Assembly: GCF_008710285.1 (NCBI RefSeq) | Contig: NZ_VYQF01000014.1 | Location: 1 to 64,000, forward strand | From: Ginsengibacter hankyongi | Lineage (GTDB): Bacteria > Bacteroidota > Bacteroidia > Chitinophagales > Chitinophagaceae | DNA length: 64,000 nt | Direction of reading: 5' to 3' | In this document: in pieces, positions 19,754-28,928 of the stretch | Numbering within the stretch: position 1 is the stretch's first letter | Layout of the letters: each line of letters opens with the position of its first letter | Position numbers and translations under genes: made by a program | The notes under the pieces: model-generated | What the model was told of the DNA's origin: nothing | Databases searched by the model: none | Seen by the model: the letters and a program-made list of their open reading frames with translations, nothing else

Positions 19754-20254
19754 ATGACACGCATAAAATATTCCCGTTTTATTTTAATAATATTCCTTTT
19801 CCTTTTTCCTTTTCCCAAATTTGGTATCGCTCAGCAAAATAAAAAAAATGATTCAAAAAAAACCGCCATTAAAAATATGATAGATTCTCAAAAATTTATC
19901 TTTGAGGCGCAATCCGTTACGCCGCTCAGGGGTAATTTTAGAAATCTTACTTCTTCATATGATGTAACCGTATCTAAAGATACCATGCGAAGCTATCTGC
20001 CTTATTTTGGACGTGCGTTTAATCCGCCTTATAATCAAACAAAATCGCCGCTTGAGTTTACTTCAACCAAATTTTCCTATTCATTTTCAGCCCACAAGAA
20101 AAATGCATGGAATATTATAATTAAGCCAAAAGATAATTCGGAAATTCAGCAATATTTATTTACGGTTTTCGATAATGGAAGAGCAAGCCTTAATGTTACC
20201 AGTATTTCGCGGGACCCGATTTCATTTAATGGATTTGTTAGGGAGAAACAATAA
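19754..20254 (+). CDS. DUF4251 domain-containing secreted protein
   Basis: The 166 residues carry a signal peptide (cleavage near GIAQ, about residue 26). A single DUF4251-type domain follows, with FIFEAQSVTPLRGNFRNLT and the Tyr/Phe-rich YLPYFGRAFNPPY motif. This Bacteroidota-restricted beta-rich periplasmic family has no known function. It is followed by a DUF2905 gene in the same direction. Confidence 0.82.
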   Translation: MTRIKYSRFILIIFLFLFPFPKFGIAQQNKKNDSKKTAIKNMIDSQKFIFEAQSVTPLRGNFRNLTSSYDVTVSKDTMRSYLPYFGRAFNPPYNQTKSPLEFTSTKFSYSFSAHKKNAWNIIIKPKDNSEIQQYLFTVFDNGRASLNVTSISRDPISFNGFVREKQ

Positions 20255-20267
20255 TTTTTTGTGAAGT

Positions 20268-20275
20268 TAATTTTG
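20268..20275 (+). promoter_or_regulatory. Putative -7 box (TAATTTTG)
   Basis: It matches TAnnTTTG 24 bp before the DUF2905 start. No clear -33 element was found at the usual distance. Confidence 0.3.
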
Positions 20276-20298
20276 ACCAGGGATACTATTTTTAAATT

Positions 20299-20523
20299 AT
20301 GGATCAGCAAACCGGTAAGTATATAATTATTGCAGGAATATTTATTTTAATTGCAGGGATATTAGTTTATTTTTTTCATAATTATTTTAAATGGCTTGGA
20401 AGACTGCCGGGCGATATAAGAATTGAAAAAGAAAATTTACGGTTTTATTTTCCCATCGTTACAATGCTTGTTATTAGCGTTGTTGTAACTGTTATTATAA
20501 ACATTATAAAACGTTGGTTGTAG
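20299..20523 (+). CDS. DUF2905 family small membrane protein
   Basis: The 74 residues have two transmembrane helices (about 8-26 and 50-70). Between them lies the hallmark loop WLGRLPGDIRIEKEN typical of DUF2905. The family is widespread in bacteria and its function is unknown. The length matches the family. Confidence 0.85.
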   Translation: MDQQTGKYIIIAGIFILIAGILVYFFHNYFKWLGRLPGDIRIEKENLRFYFPIVTMLVISVVVTVIINIIKRWL

Positions 20524-20618
20524 AATTTTATCTTTCTTTCTTTTAATTATTGAAAAATATTTTTCTTAAATAACAAACATCATCCATCATTAGTCGTAGG
20601 GCAAGCTTGCCATTTATT

Positions 20619-21377
20619 ATGAAATATTTTGTTGAAAAAAAATCAATTGTGCGGCAGATATGGGGCAAAAGCGATACGGTGCTTTTTATTTTTGCAGGCG
20701 CTGCCGCGGAATTTGCGTTGAATAAGGCGGTGGACTGGCTTTATTATACGGGGCGTCTTCCTATGGATCCGCTGGGGAGATTATTTTCAACAGTTAGCTA
20801 TTCGAAAAGAATTCTTTTTGCTCAATATGATGACGCTTTAAAAATAATTGATTCCATTACATCCATTCATAAAGCTGTAGAAAATAAAAGAGGACAAACA
20901 ATTCCTGACTGGGCATACCGGGATGTTCTTTTCATGTTGATCCACTATAGCATTGCATCTTTCGAAACACTTGAACGGAAACTTACGTTAACTGAAAAGG
21001 AAGATGTGTTCGATGTGTTTTACAGGTTTGGCAAAAGAATGAATTTGAAAGGGCTCCCGGGAAATTATACAGAATGGCTAACGGTAAGAAAATATGACCT
21101 CGGGCACGACCTCGTTAGAAGTAATTATTCAGTTGATCTTTATAAACAGTATAAAAAACATTTGGGCAGATTTCGTTACAGCGTTTTAATCGAGGGGCAA
21201 ATAATTATTGTACCTGAAAACGTACGGCAATTATTACACCTGAGAAAGTTTTCTTTTCTAAAGTTAATATTGCCATTTTATAAATTGAGTCGCGTTTTTA
21301 AATTAGATGGACTCATTAAATCTATTATTCTTCCTGCAAAATATAAAGAAGAGATTAAGGCGATGGATATTGTTTAA
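20619..21377 (+). CDS. MpaB-type oxygenase / DUF2236 protein
   Basis: The 252-residue helical protein has features of the DUF2236/MpaB family (latex-clearing-protein-like haem oxygenases): FAGAAAEFALNKAVDWLYYTGRLP near the N-terminus, DPLGRLFSTV, and conserved histidines such as in LIHYS and GHD. Family members may use a b-type haem or act as ER-like oxygenases. Substrate unknown. The ATG at 20619 is preferred over an upstream TTG at 20607. It is transcribed with the DUF2905 gene on the same strand, 95 bp apart. Confidence 0.75.
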   Translation: MKYFVEKKSIVRQIWGKSDTVLFIFAGAAAEFALNKAVDWLYYTGRLPMDPLGRLFSTVSYSKRILFAQYDDALKIIDSITSIHKAVENKRGQTIPDWAYRDVLFMLIHYSIASFETLERKLTLTEKEDVFDVFYRFGKRMNLKGLPGNYTEWLTVRKYDLGHDLVRSNYSVDLYKQYKKHLGRFRYSVLIEGQIIIVPENVRQLLHLRKFSFLKLILPFYKLSRVFKLDGLIKSIILPAKYKEEIKAMDIV

Positions 21378-21444
21378 TTACGGATAATATTTGGCACAAA
21401 AATTAGTGCATACAAATTATTTACTAACCTTAAAATCTTATAAA

Positions 21445-21714
21445 ATGGCAAAGTATTCTAAAGGAGCAGGAAAAAAAGTTGAGCGGGCAATGCATGAAAT
21501 GCACGAAGGCAAACTCAAAAGCGGGAAAAGTAATAAAAAAGTTACCAACCCTAAGCAGGCAATAGCAATAGGCCTTTCAGAAGCAAGGGAAGAGGGAGCT
21601 AAAGTTCCCAAAAAAAGTGCATCTAAAACAGCTTCAAAAAAATCCGCAGCAAAAAAGTCTGCTTCAAAAAGCAGTTCTAAACCCGGACCGAAAAAAGGGG
21701 TTAAGAAAAAATAA
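21445..21714 (+). CDS. DUF6496 protein with histone-like Lys-rich tail
   Basis: Starting at the ATG at 21445, the 89 residues have an N-terminal DUF6496-type motif (KKVERAMHEMHEGKLKSG, then KKVTNPKQAIAIGLSEAR). The tail is about 40 residues of Lys/Ser/Ala, resembling histone H1 or AlgP tails. The tail should bind DNA or RNA non-specifically, so a nucleoid-associated role is plausible. An upstream TTG would add 18 residues but lacks support. It ends at a strong terminator. Confidence 0.8.
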   Translation: MAKYSKGAGKKVERAMHEMHEGKLKSGKSNKKVTNPKQAIAIGLSEAREEGAKVPKKSASKTASKKSAAKKSASKSSSKPGPKKGVKKK

Positions 21715-21735
21715 TAGGATAAAAAAACTTTTCTA

Positions 21736-21765
21736 AAAACCACTCCTTAAAAGTGGTTTTTTTAT
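21736..21765 (+). terminator. Rho-independent terminator
   Basis: AAAACCACT (21736-21744) pairs with AGTGGTTTT (21752-21760), followed by TTT. Confidence 0.75.
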
Positions 21766-22152
21766 TTTCAAATATTTTGACTGCTTAAGAACTAAGCAAA
21801 CTGAATTTTCCTGTTGTTTATTGATGATTTTTAATAAACAATTTTGTTTTTTCTTGCTTTGAAATAAAATTTGTAATAACTTTCCTTCCTGATTTACCTC
21901 TGATTTTCAAGGAGATAATTTTATATCACCACCCACCAGAAATTATTTCAAAATTTAATTCCTTAGAAATACTTTACTTCCTCAAACTGCAAGCCTGTTG
22001 GGTCTTTACAACTGATTATTCAATTCAATTCATTTCTTAATTATTGTAATTCAACTCTGAAGTTTAGTTGGTTTAATTATTTGATTTGAAATGTATGAAA
22101 AAAAAATTCGAGAAAGAAAATAAATTTTGATCAACATTTTATACAAGAAAAC
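21766..22152. other. AT-rich intergenic region
   Basis: These 387 bp lie before the ELWxxDGT protein gene. They presumably hold its promoter and a long 5' leader. No ORF or clear hairpin was seen. Confidence 0.45.
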
Positions 22153-24450
22153 ATGAAAAAGAAATTACTATTAACCGCAAGTATTGTAATCTCGGCTTTC
22201 TTTTTGAATGCACAGGGTGTAACACAAATCAATAATAACAAGAGTTTACATTTTAATACCCCAATTAGCAACACCAAGCAAATCTTTGTTTCCGACCTGG
22301 ACTCCACCGTGTGGGCTACAGATGGAACATTATCGGGTACGATCCAGTTATCTGCTACAATCAAGTTTGTAGATAACCTTGGTAGTATAGTATTTTTAGA
22401 TGGTAAATTGATTTTTGCTGGCAGCACCCCCGCGACGGGTGATGAGGTATATATAACCGATGGTACGCCAGCCGGAACAATTCTGGTGAAAGATATTAAT
22501 CCAGGAACAGCAAGTTCCCACCCTACACTTTTGTCTTTCATGAGCGGATTTATTTATTTCAGGGCAGAGACACCTGCGGAGGGCGAGGAACTTTGGAGAA
22601 CAGATGGTACTCCCACTGGGACGACGCTTGTAAAAGATATTAATCCGGGGGCTGCCGGCTCTTCAATCGATCATGAATCGACTATACTGGGTAGCTTTTT
22701 ATATTTTACGGCCTCGACGGCCGCAGAGGGGCGCGAAATCTGGAAAACAAACGGAACACCAGCAGGCACTACACTTTTAAAAGATATCGTTCCAGGTACG
22801 GGCGATAGTAATTACCCAGACAAATATGAGCTTTTTTCTTCTGGAACTTACCTATTATTCATGGCTCGTACTCCAGCGTCAGGAGTTGAATTGTGGACAT
22901 CAGACGGGTCAACTGCCGGTACTGTTTTATTAAAGGACATAAATGCAGGCATCGATTCTTCGAATGCCAGGTCTTTTTTTAAATTTAATAGCATAGTCTT
23001 ATTTCTGGCTACGGATGCCACTCATGGGGATGAAATATGGAAAACGGATGGGACAGCGGCTGGCACTACAATATTAAAGGATATAAACACTGTTCCCGAT
23101 AGTTCATCAACCAAAATATGGGTAAATTTAGGATTCGGACTTGGCTACAGTTACCCTGTGCTCTCTGGCTTTCATCTTTATAATAATTTTCTCTATTTTG
23201 TTGCATATGATGGAACAAGCGCCGGAGAAGTCTGGCGCACAGATGGAACAGAGGCAAACACAACTCTGGTAAAAAATATAGTGCAAAGCACAACTATGCC
23301 ATTACCGTTTATTCTTCTTTCAGACGCCATCAATTATTCCAATAAATTTATATTTCCTGTTTCAGACCAAACTACCCGTTCCGAGCTTTGGGAATCTGAT
23401 GGTACGCCTAACGGAACAAAACTATTTAAGTCCTTTTCAGACGCGACCCATGACGTACCGTTTATTTTTATTCCATTTTCCTTTACAAATTTTACCCTTA
23501 CCCAACCGCTCTTCCAGGGAAATAAATTTTTCTTTAGGGCTAAAACGGTGGCTGAAGGAACCGAATTGTGGATATCCGATGGTGTTGATAGTACGGTCGG
23601 AAACACGCATCTTGTAAAAGATATTAACCCAGGTCCTGCAGATTCTGACCCCACTGGTCCATACCTGTATACGACCACCGACTTATTTTTTCCGGCAACT
23701 ACTGCTAGTGCTGGCGAGGAGTTATGGCACAGTGATGGCACCACAGCTGGCACCGTTGGGGTGACGGATCTTTATCCTGGGACAAATAGTTCCAATCCGG
23801 TTCTTGATGTTTTTATGCTAAACGGTAAGATATTATTTGAAGCCACTGAGGGAGATAATGCTACGGAAACCGACCTATATACCGTAAATGGAGTTTTTGT
23901 TGCATTGCCGATAAAACTAACAGATTTTACTGTTACTCTTAAAACCAATGATGCAATACTAGCATGGCGTACCGCCCAGGAAGTGAATACTAAAAACTTC
24001 ACCATACAGCGAAGCTACGATGCACAACAATTCGAAGACATTGGAGTCGTCCAGGCTACAGGAACTTCTTCTAACAGCCACGCTTATTCGTTTACGGATG
24101 CAGGAATAGCAAATAGCGGTAAGAACATAATTTATTATAGATTAATTGCAACAGATATTGATGGGAAGTCTGTAAATACAAACGTTATTTTCTTAAAACT
24201 TAGAGGCGATAGCAAATGGGATGTTCGGATCCTTTCAAATCCAGTACAAGGTAATGTAAATTTAATGTTGAGCAGCATTTCAGGGAAATTGCAGCTTTCC
24301 GTAAGAGATATAAGTGGTAAGATTCTTTATACAAAATCTATGGAAAATATAAACGGTCAGCTAAGTTTACCTGTAACCTTGCAGAAAGGAATTTACCTTC
24401 TTGAAGCTGAAAATAATAATGAAAGAAAAATTATAAAGTTTATAAAGTAA
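22153..24450 (+). CDS. ELWxxDGT-repeat surface protein with T9SS sorting domain
   Basis: The 765 residues have a signal peptide (cleavage after LNAQ, residue 20). About ten ELWxxDGTxxGTxLVKDINPG repeats follow between residues 50 and 560, for example ELWRTDGTPTGTTLVKDINPG and ELWTSDGS. The repeats probably fold as a beta-propeller-like array. From about 585 a linker (LPIKLTDFTVTLKTNDAIL) leads to a type A sorting domain ending LQKGIYLLEAENNNERKIIKFIK, in two segments. It should be exported by T9SS. The family is common in Bacteroidota and its ligand is unknown. Confidence 0.9.
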   Translation: MKKKLLLTASIVISAFFLNAQGVTQINNNKSLHFNTPISNTKQIFVSDLDSTVWATDGTLSGTIQLSATIKFVDNLGSIVFLDGKLIFAGSTPATGDEVYITDGTPAGTILVKDINPGTASSHPTLLSFMSGFIYFRAETPAEGEELWRTDGTPTGTTLVKDINPGAAGSSIDHESTILGSFLYFTASTAAEGREIWKTNGTPAGTTLLKDIVPGTGDSNYPDKYELFSSGTYLLFMARTPASGVELWTSDGSTAGTVLLKDINAGIDSSNARSFFKFNSIVLFLATDATHGDEIWKTDGTAAGTTILKDINTVPDSSSTKIWVNLGFGLGYSYPVLSGFHLYNNFLYFVAYDGTSAGEVWRTDGTEANTTLVKNIVQSTTMPLPFILLSDAINYSNKFIFPVSDQTTRSELWESDGTPNGTKLFKSFSDATHDVPFIFIPFSFTNFTLTQPLFQGNKFFFRAKTVAEGTELWISDGVDSTVGNTHLVKDINPGPADSDPTGPYLYTTTDLFFPATTASAGEELWHSDGTTAGTVGVTDLYPGTNSSNPVLDVFMLNGKILFEATEGDNATETDLYTVNGVFVALPIKLTDFTVTLKTNDAILAWRTAQEVNTKNFTIQRSYDAQQFEDIGVVQATGTSSNSHAYSFTDAGIANSGKNIIYYRLIATDIDGKSVNTNVIFLKLRGDSKWDVRILSNPVQGNVNLMLSSISGKLQLSVRDISGKILYTKSMENINGQLSLPVTLQKGIYLLEAENNNERKIIKFIK

Positions 24451-24465
24451 CAAGCAAGTGATAAT

Positions 24466-24495
24466 AATAAAGCAGCCTCCATTGGCTGCTTTATT
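24466..24495 (+). terminator. Rho-independent terminator of the ELWxxDGT gene
   Basis: AATAAAGCAGCC (24466-24477) pairs perfectly with GGCTGCTTTATT (24484-24495) around TCCATT. Confidence 0.85.
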
Positions 24496-24563
24496 ATTTT
24501 ATGAACGAACAACAATTATACTAAACTTATAAAATAATTCTATTTTCGATTTTTAATTACAGA

Positions 24564-25403
24564 ATGCTTACAGTAAGTGATTTGTTTATTTATCCCATAA
24601 AATCTTTAGGCGGAATTTCAGTTTCTTCTGCAAAGGTTACCAGCCGGGGATTTGAATACGACAGGCGATGGATGCTTGTTGACTCAGCTAACCGTTTCAT
24701 TACCCAACGCGAGTTACCTTCAATGGCATTATTGCAGGTAGCGTTAAGTACCGGAGGATTGAAAGTTTATCATAAAAAAAATAAGGAGTCGCAAATAATT
24801 ATTCCATTTATACCTGAATCCGAGCAACACGTAACAGTGCAAATATTTGACGACGCGTGTGAGGCAGTGTTTGTAAGCGATGTTGTTGATGAATGGTTTA
24901 CTGAAATGTTATCAATTAGATGCAGGTTAGTATATATGCCCGAGTCTTCACTAAGAATGGTTGATACAGAATATGGACGCAATAATGAGATTACCGGCTT
25001 CGCTGATGCATTTCCATTTTTAATGATTGGCCAGTCTTCTTTAGATGATTTAAATGCAAAACTGATTGATCCCTTACCCATCAATCGTTTCAGGCCTAAT
25101 ATAGTTTTTACAGGAGGTACGCCATACATCGAAGATGTGATGGAGGAATTTATTATTAATAATGTTATTTTTTTTGGAGTAAAACTTTGCGCCCGCTGTA
25201 ATATTCCGACTATAAACCAGGACAATGCTTCAAAATCAAATGAACCGTCAAAAACCTTCGCATCATACCGGCAAAGAAATAATAAGGTATATTTCGGACA
25301 AAATTTATTAGCTAATGGTGTTGGGGCGGTAAACGTTGGAGATAAGATTGAAAATATAAAAATGCATACGACAGATAGTTTCCGATATTTCCAAAACGAT
25401 TAG
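24564..25403 (+). CDS. MOSC domain protein with N-terminal beta-barrel
   Basis: The 279 residues begin VSDLFIYPIKSLGGIS and YDRRWMLVDSANRFITQRE, the MOSC_N signature. The MOSC domain follows, with FRPNIVFTGG and the conserved cysteine motif KLCARCNIPTINQ near 209-221. Homologues (YcbX, mARC and the C-terminus of Moco sulfurase) bind the molybdenum cofactor through the Cys and reduce N-hydroxylated compounds. A similar detoxification role fits, but YcbX's C-terminal ferredoxin domain is absent, so an external electron donor would be needed. Confidence 0.88.
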   Translation: MLTVSDLFIYPIKSLGGISVSSAKVTSRGFEYDRRWMLVDSANRFITQRELPSMALLQVALSTGGLKVYHKKNKESQIIIPFIPESEQHVTVQIFDDACEAVFVSDVVDEWFTEMLSIRCRLVYMPESSLRMVDTEYGRNNEITGFADAFPFLMIGQSSLDDLNAKLIDPLPINRFRPNIVFTGGTPYIEDVMEEFIINNVIFFGVKLCARCNIPTINQDNASKSNEPSKTFASYRQRNNKVYFGQNLLANGVGAVNVGDKIENIKMHTTDSFRYFQND

Positions 25404-25415
25404 GTGTAAAAATAA

Positions 25416-25446
25416 AAAAAGGCCCCAAGAAATCCGGGACCCTTTA
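25416..25446. terminator. Possible bidirectional terminator
   Basis: AAAGGCCCC and GGGACCCTTT flank a short loop with a bulge between convergent genes. The pairing is imperfect. Confidence 0.4.
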
Positions 25447-25461
25447 AAACCAAACTATATT

Positions 25462-25833
25462 TCACCTTCCAACTATACCAAAAATTATTTGCAATAAAGA
25501 AACTCTTGTCGCAGGTTGATGATGCTCGTCACGGTCGTATCTTCTTTTATCGCCATTGTATTTTGGAGAAAAATGTTCATCGCGGCCTCTATAAGAATCG
25601 TTACGTTCATTACGGTTATAAGCATATTGATCGTTGTTATCCTTACTGTTCCACTGATTATCTCTGCCGTTAGAATAAGCGTTGGAACTATTCTTATCCT
25701 GGTGGCCGCCATATGAATACGGGGATGTTTGATATCCGTTACCCTGGGGCTGTTTTTGCTGGCGATGTTCAGACTGGGCAAATACTGATGTTAAAAGTCC
25801 GAGCGAAAATATTAGTGTAAAAATCTTTTTCAT
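25462..25833 (-). CDS. Secreted low-complexity Asn/Asp/Arg/Tyr-rich protein
   Basis: The 123 residues have a signal peptide (cleavage after SVFAQ, about residue 20). An unstructured polar region follows, rich in Asn, Asp, Arg, Gln, Tyr and His. The C-terminus RVSLLQIIFGIVGR is conserved-looking and amphipathic. Other frames are open on both strands because of the composition, but only this one has a signal peptide. Function unknown. Confidence 0.6.
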   Translation of the reverse strand: MKKIFTLIFSLGLLTSVFAQSEHRQQKQPQGNGYQTSPYSYGGHQDKNSSNAYSNGRDNQWNSKDNNDQYAYNRNERNDSYRGRDEHFSPKYNGDKRRYDRDEHHQPATRVSLLQIIFGIVGR

Positions 25834-26051
25834 GATTGTGAATTTTAGTTGTGAATAATAATACTAATAAGACGCCCCATTATATAAATTACTTCCCAAT
25901 AGAATGTTAATAGAAAGCATATATCATTAAGTGTGGCGGTGCACACCCCGCTCTAGGAAATTAGCATAACTAATCCTTAGAAGTAAAGATTTTCCTTTTA
26001 CAATTTAGCACTAACGGTACGGGATAAGTGCCGCTTGAAACAGGCAAAATT

Positions 26052-26522
26052 TTATACCAGATGGGCTCTTAACATCCAGGCCATTTTCTCATGAGTTTCC
26101 ATCAGCCCTGTAATGTAATCACTGGTTCCGGCGTCTTTATAGGTGTCTGTGAAAGGATTAATATTGCCTCTTATAAATTCAATAATACTTTCATGGTCTG
26201 CCAGTAGCTCTTTAATAAAATCAAGACTGCCATTTTTATTTTCAGACTCGCTAAGATGCGTCAGCTTCAGGTAGGCCTTTAAAGTTGCAGGAGCATAATG
26301 CCCGAGGGCACGAATGCGTTCAGCTACGCTATCCATAATTTCGTCGAGTTGTTCATATTGAGATTCAAAAAATAAATGCATTGCATGGAAGTCACTTCCT
26401 TCCACATTCCAATGGGCATTTCTTGTTTTAGTGTACAAAATAAATTCATCGGCCAATAATTTTGACAAAGCAGTTGAAACAGCCAGCCGGTTTTTCTGAA
26501 TAATACCAATGTTGGTTTCCAT
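26052..26522 (-). CDS. dps: Dps-family ferritin-like DNA protection protein
   Basis: The 156-residue four-helix protein forms a dodecameric iron-storage shell in this family. It oxidises Fe(II) with H2O2 and protects DNA under starvation or oxidative stress. The inter-subunit ferroxidase residues are in place: His37 in NAHWNV, His49, Asp64 and Glu68. The length is normal. It stands alone between an intergenic stretch and the divergent helicase gene. Confidence 0.92.
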   Translation of the reverse strand: METNIGIIQKNRLAVSTALSKLLADEFILYTKTRNAHWNVEGSDFHAMHLFFESQYEQLDEIMDSVAERIRALGHYAPATLKAYLKLTHLSESENKNGSLDFIKELLADHESIIEFIRGNINPFTDTYKDAGTSDYITGLMETHEKMAWMLRAHLV

Positions 26523-26714
26523 ATCTTTTTTTATTTGTTAATAGATGTAAACGCCTAATTCAATTTACAAAAAGTTAAAGTCGTTCGTATTCTTTAGAAT
26601 CGATAAAGCGTTAAATGAACAAGCACAACCATGATTTATTCATCAGTTGAAATTTAGAGCTGGAAATTTTAACATAAAGCAAAACGTTATTCAATACTCA
26701 TCCCCATCTTAAAC

Positions 26715-28058
26715 ATGCTTACTTTTGCCGGAATGAAAAATAAAAACCTTTCAGTAGAAGAAATACTTTCCCGGTTAAACATTCCTGCACTGAATGAAAT
26801 GCAAATAGCATCTGTTGAGGCAAATAGAAAGGATGCGGACGTGATCATCCTTTCTGCAACAGGGTCTGGAAAAACGTTAGCTTTCCTGTTACCAATTATT
26901 GAATTACTTAATCCGAATAATAAAAATACGCAAGCACTTATAATTGTTCCTTCCCGTGAGCTGGCTATCCAAATTGAACAGGTTACCAGGCAGATGGGAA
27001 CCGGGTTTAAGATAACCACTTGCTACGGCGGCCATAAAAGAGAAACAGAAGAAAATAACCTGGTTCAACCACCGGCAATAATAGTCGGCACCCCGGGAAG
27101 AATATGCGATCATATACGCAGGGGAAATATCACATTAGATGCTATAGAAATTTTGGTATTAGATGAATTTGATAAAACATTAGAATTAGGTTTTTTAGAA
27201 GAAGTTTCTTTCATCATGGGTTCCTTAAAAAATTTGAAAAAAAGGATATTGACATCAGCAACTGAAACTGTGGAAATTCCCTCATTCATTGGGCTTAGCA
27301 ATCCCACCCGGTTAAATTATTTATCGCAAGGCGATGAAGAAAAAGGCTTAAGTATTGAAAGCGTAATATCACCGGAAAAAGATAAAAACGAAACCCTATT
27401 TAAATTGATTTGCTATCTCGGGAACAGATCTGCGATTGTGTTTTGCAATCACCGGGAATCGGTTGAACGTACCAGCCACTTTCTTTCTAAAAGCGGAATT
27501 GTAAATGAATTTTATCATGGCGCTATGGAGCAACAGCAAAGAGATAGCGCATTATGTAAATTCAGAAATGGAAGTGTAAACGTGCTGGTAACTACCGACC
27601 TCGCCTCCCGGGGACTGGATATACCTAACATTCGTTATATTATTCATTATCATTTGCCTCATACAGAAGAAATATTTATTCACCGAAATGGAAGAACAGC
27701 AAGAATGGACGCAAGCGGAACTGCTGTTTTAATATTATCAGAAGACGAAAAACTACCTGCTTATATAAACGCGGGTATTGAACAAATACATCTACCCCCT
27801 ACCGTTATACTACCCGAAAAGCCAAAGTGGTCAACGCTTTTTATTGCCGCGGGCAAAAAGAATAAGGTGAACAAAGTGGATATAGTCGGATTTCTTTCGA
27901 ATAAAGGAGAATTAAAAAAAGAAGATATTGGCCTTATAGAAGTAAAAGATTTTTTCTCATTTGTAGCCATACGAAAATCCAAAGTCGGGCATGTTCTTCA
28001 GCTAATAAAAACTGAAAAAATCAAGAACAAAAACGTGAAAATTGAAATTGCCAAATAG
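26715..28058 (+). CDS. DEAD/DEAH-box RNA helicase (DEFD variant)
   Basis: The 447 residues (441 if the ATG at 26733 is used) contain two RecA domains. Motif I is SATGSGKT, motif Ia PSRELA, GG and TPGR follow, motif II is DEFD instead of DEAD, and motif III is SAT. In the second domain are IVFCNHRES, TTDLASRGLD and HRNGRTAR (motif VI). A C-terminal DbpA-like RNA-binding domain (about 375-447) suggests a role on ribosomal RNA. The DEFD variant keeps the Asp-Glu that binds Mg-ATP, so activity is expected. Confidence 0.9.
   Translation: MLTFAGMKNKNLSVEEILSRLNIPALNEMQIASVEANRKDADVIILSATGSGKTLAFLLPIIELLNPNNKNTQALIIVPSRELAIQIEQVTRQMGTGFKITTCYGGHKRETEENNLVQPPAIIVGTPGRICDHIRRGNITLDAIEILVLDEFDKTLELGFLEEVSFIMGSLKNLKKRILTSATETVEIPSFIGLSNPTRLNYLSQGDEEKGLSIESVISPEKDKNETLFKLICYLGNRSAIVFCNHRESVERTSHFLSKSGIVNEFYHGAMEQQQRDSALCKFRNGSVNVLVTTDLASRGLDIPNIRYIIHYHLPHTEEIFIHRNGRTARMDASGTAVLILSEDEKLPAYINAGIEQIHLPPTVILPEKPKWSTLFIAAGKKNKVNKVDIVGFLSNKGELKKEDIGLIEVKDFFSFVAIRKSKVGHVLQLIKTEKIKNKNVKIEIAK
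26720..26727 (+). promoter_or_regulatory. Possible -7 box (TACTTTTG) overlapping the upstream ATG
   Basis: It matches TAnnTTTG. If functional, transcription would start at about 26733, so the second ATG (26733) would be the start of the helicase on a nearly leaderless mRNA. Confidence 0.3.
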
Positions 28059-28061
28059 CTA

Positions 28062-28904
28062 TTAAAGGTGAAAAGTTTGTTTCATAGCTCTTAGCACTCC
28101 CGGAGTTGACCACTGGCCCGCTACAAGCAGCCTCCTTATTGTGAACAATGGTTCAGTCGAATCTCTTTTTGTTGATAATATAAACGCCATTTTATAACCG
28201 GCCTTTTTTAGTTCAGGGACTGCGGCCAAATTCCAAACGCCATATGGATAAGCAAAATATTCAGCAGGTTTCCCCGTAATATCTTCTACTTTCTTTTTAG
28301 GTTTTACAAACTGGATCTCAAAATCTGCACCTTTATATTTGGTAACCATGTGGTGATCCCACGTATGTGCTTCAACTGCATTGCCATCATCTGATAATTG
28401 TTTTAGCTGTTCTGTAGTCATATAACGTGGCCGGTTAAGCGAAATAGTCATTATAAAAAAAACGCCTTTAAAGCCATATTTTTTCATTTCCGGGTAACCT
28501 ATACTAAATTGTTCTTCATCCGTATCATCAAAGCTTAGAATAACAGGTTTTGGCGGAAGTTTAGCACCATGAGTTAAATAATTATACAAATCGTCAGGCA
28601 ATATAGTTTGGTAGCCGCTGTCTTTTAAAGCCTTCATTTGCTGGGCGAAAGATTCGGGAGATACTGAGTAGCTTTTCAGTGTTTCGCTCTGTCCCGGCTT
28701 GGCCTCACGAATATGGTGGTAGCATAAAACGGGCACCTCTTTTTTAGAAAGTATGGTTGCTACATCTGCAATTTTACCTGGTTGTGCTGGGCCGGTTGTA
28801 TCTTTTGCAGGTTCATTTTTAGCTGTTTCCTTTTGGGTTGTACCGTTTGAGCACGATGCTATAAAAAACAGAATAGTAATTAAACTAAAGCCGTGTGTCT
28901 TCAT
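28062..28904 (-). CDS. Polysaccharide deacetylase lipoprotein
   Basis: The 280 residues have a lipobox (IASCSN; Cys18). The NodB-homology domain follows (about 55-280) with catalytic Asp126/Asp127 in SFDDTDE and metal ligands His180/His184 in AHTWDHH. CE4 enzymes remove N- or O-acetyl groups from peptidoglycan, chitin or poly-GlcNAc. The substrate cannot be told. It lies 24 bp downstream of a second lipoprotein gene on the same strand, so they are likely an operon. Confidence 0.87.
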   Translation of the reverse strand: MKTHGFSLITILFFIASCSNGTTQKETAKNEPAKDTTGPAQPGKIADVATILSKKEVPVLCYHHIREAKPGQSETLKSYSVSPESFAQQMKALKDSGYQTILPDDLYNYLTHGAKLPPKPVILSFDDTDEEQFSIGYPEMKKYGFKGVFFIMTISLNRPRYMTTEQLKQLSDDGNAVEAHTWDHHMVTKYKGADFEIQFVKPKKKVEDITGKPAEYFAYPYGVWNLAAVPELKKAGYKMAFILSTKRDSTEPLFTIRRLLVAGQWSTPGVLRAMKQTFHL

Positions 28905-28928
28905 TTTTTGAGATATAAAAATTTATTG

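Noticed and set aside
25485-25781. Alternative ORFs on both strands within the Asn/Asp-rich secreted protein gene
   Set aside because: Low-complexity composition keeps several frames open. Only the 25462-25833 frame has a signal peptide.
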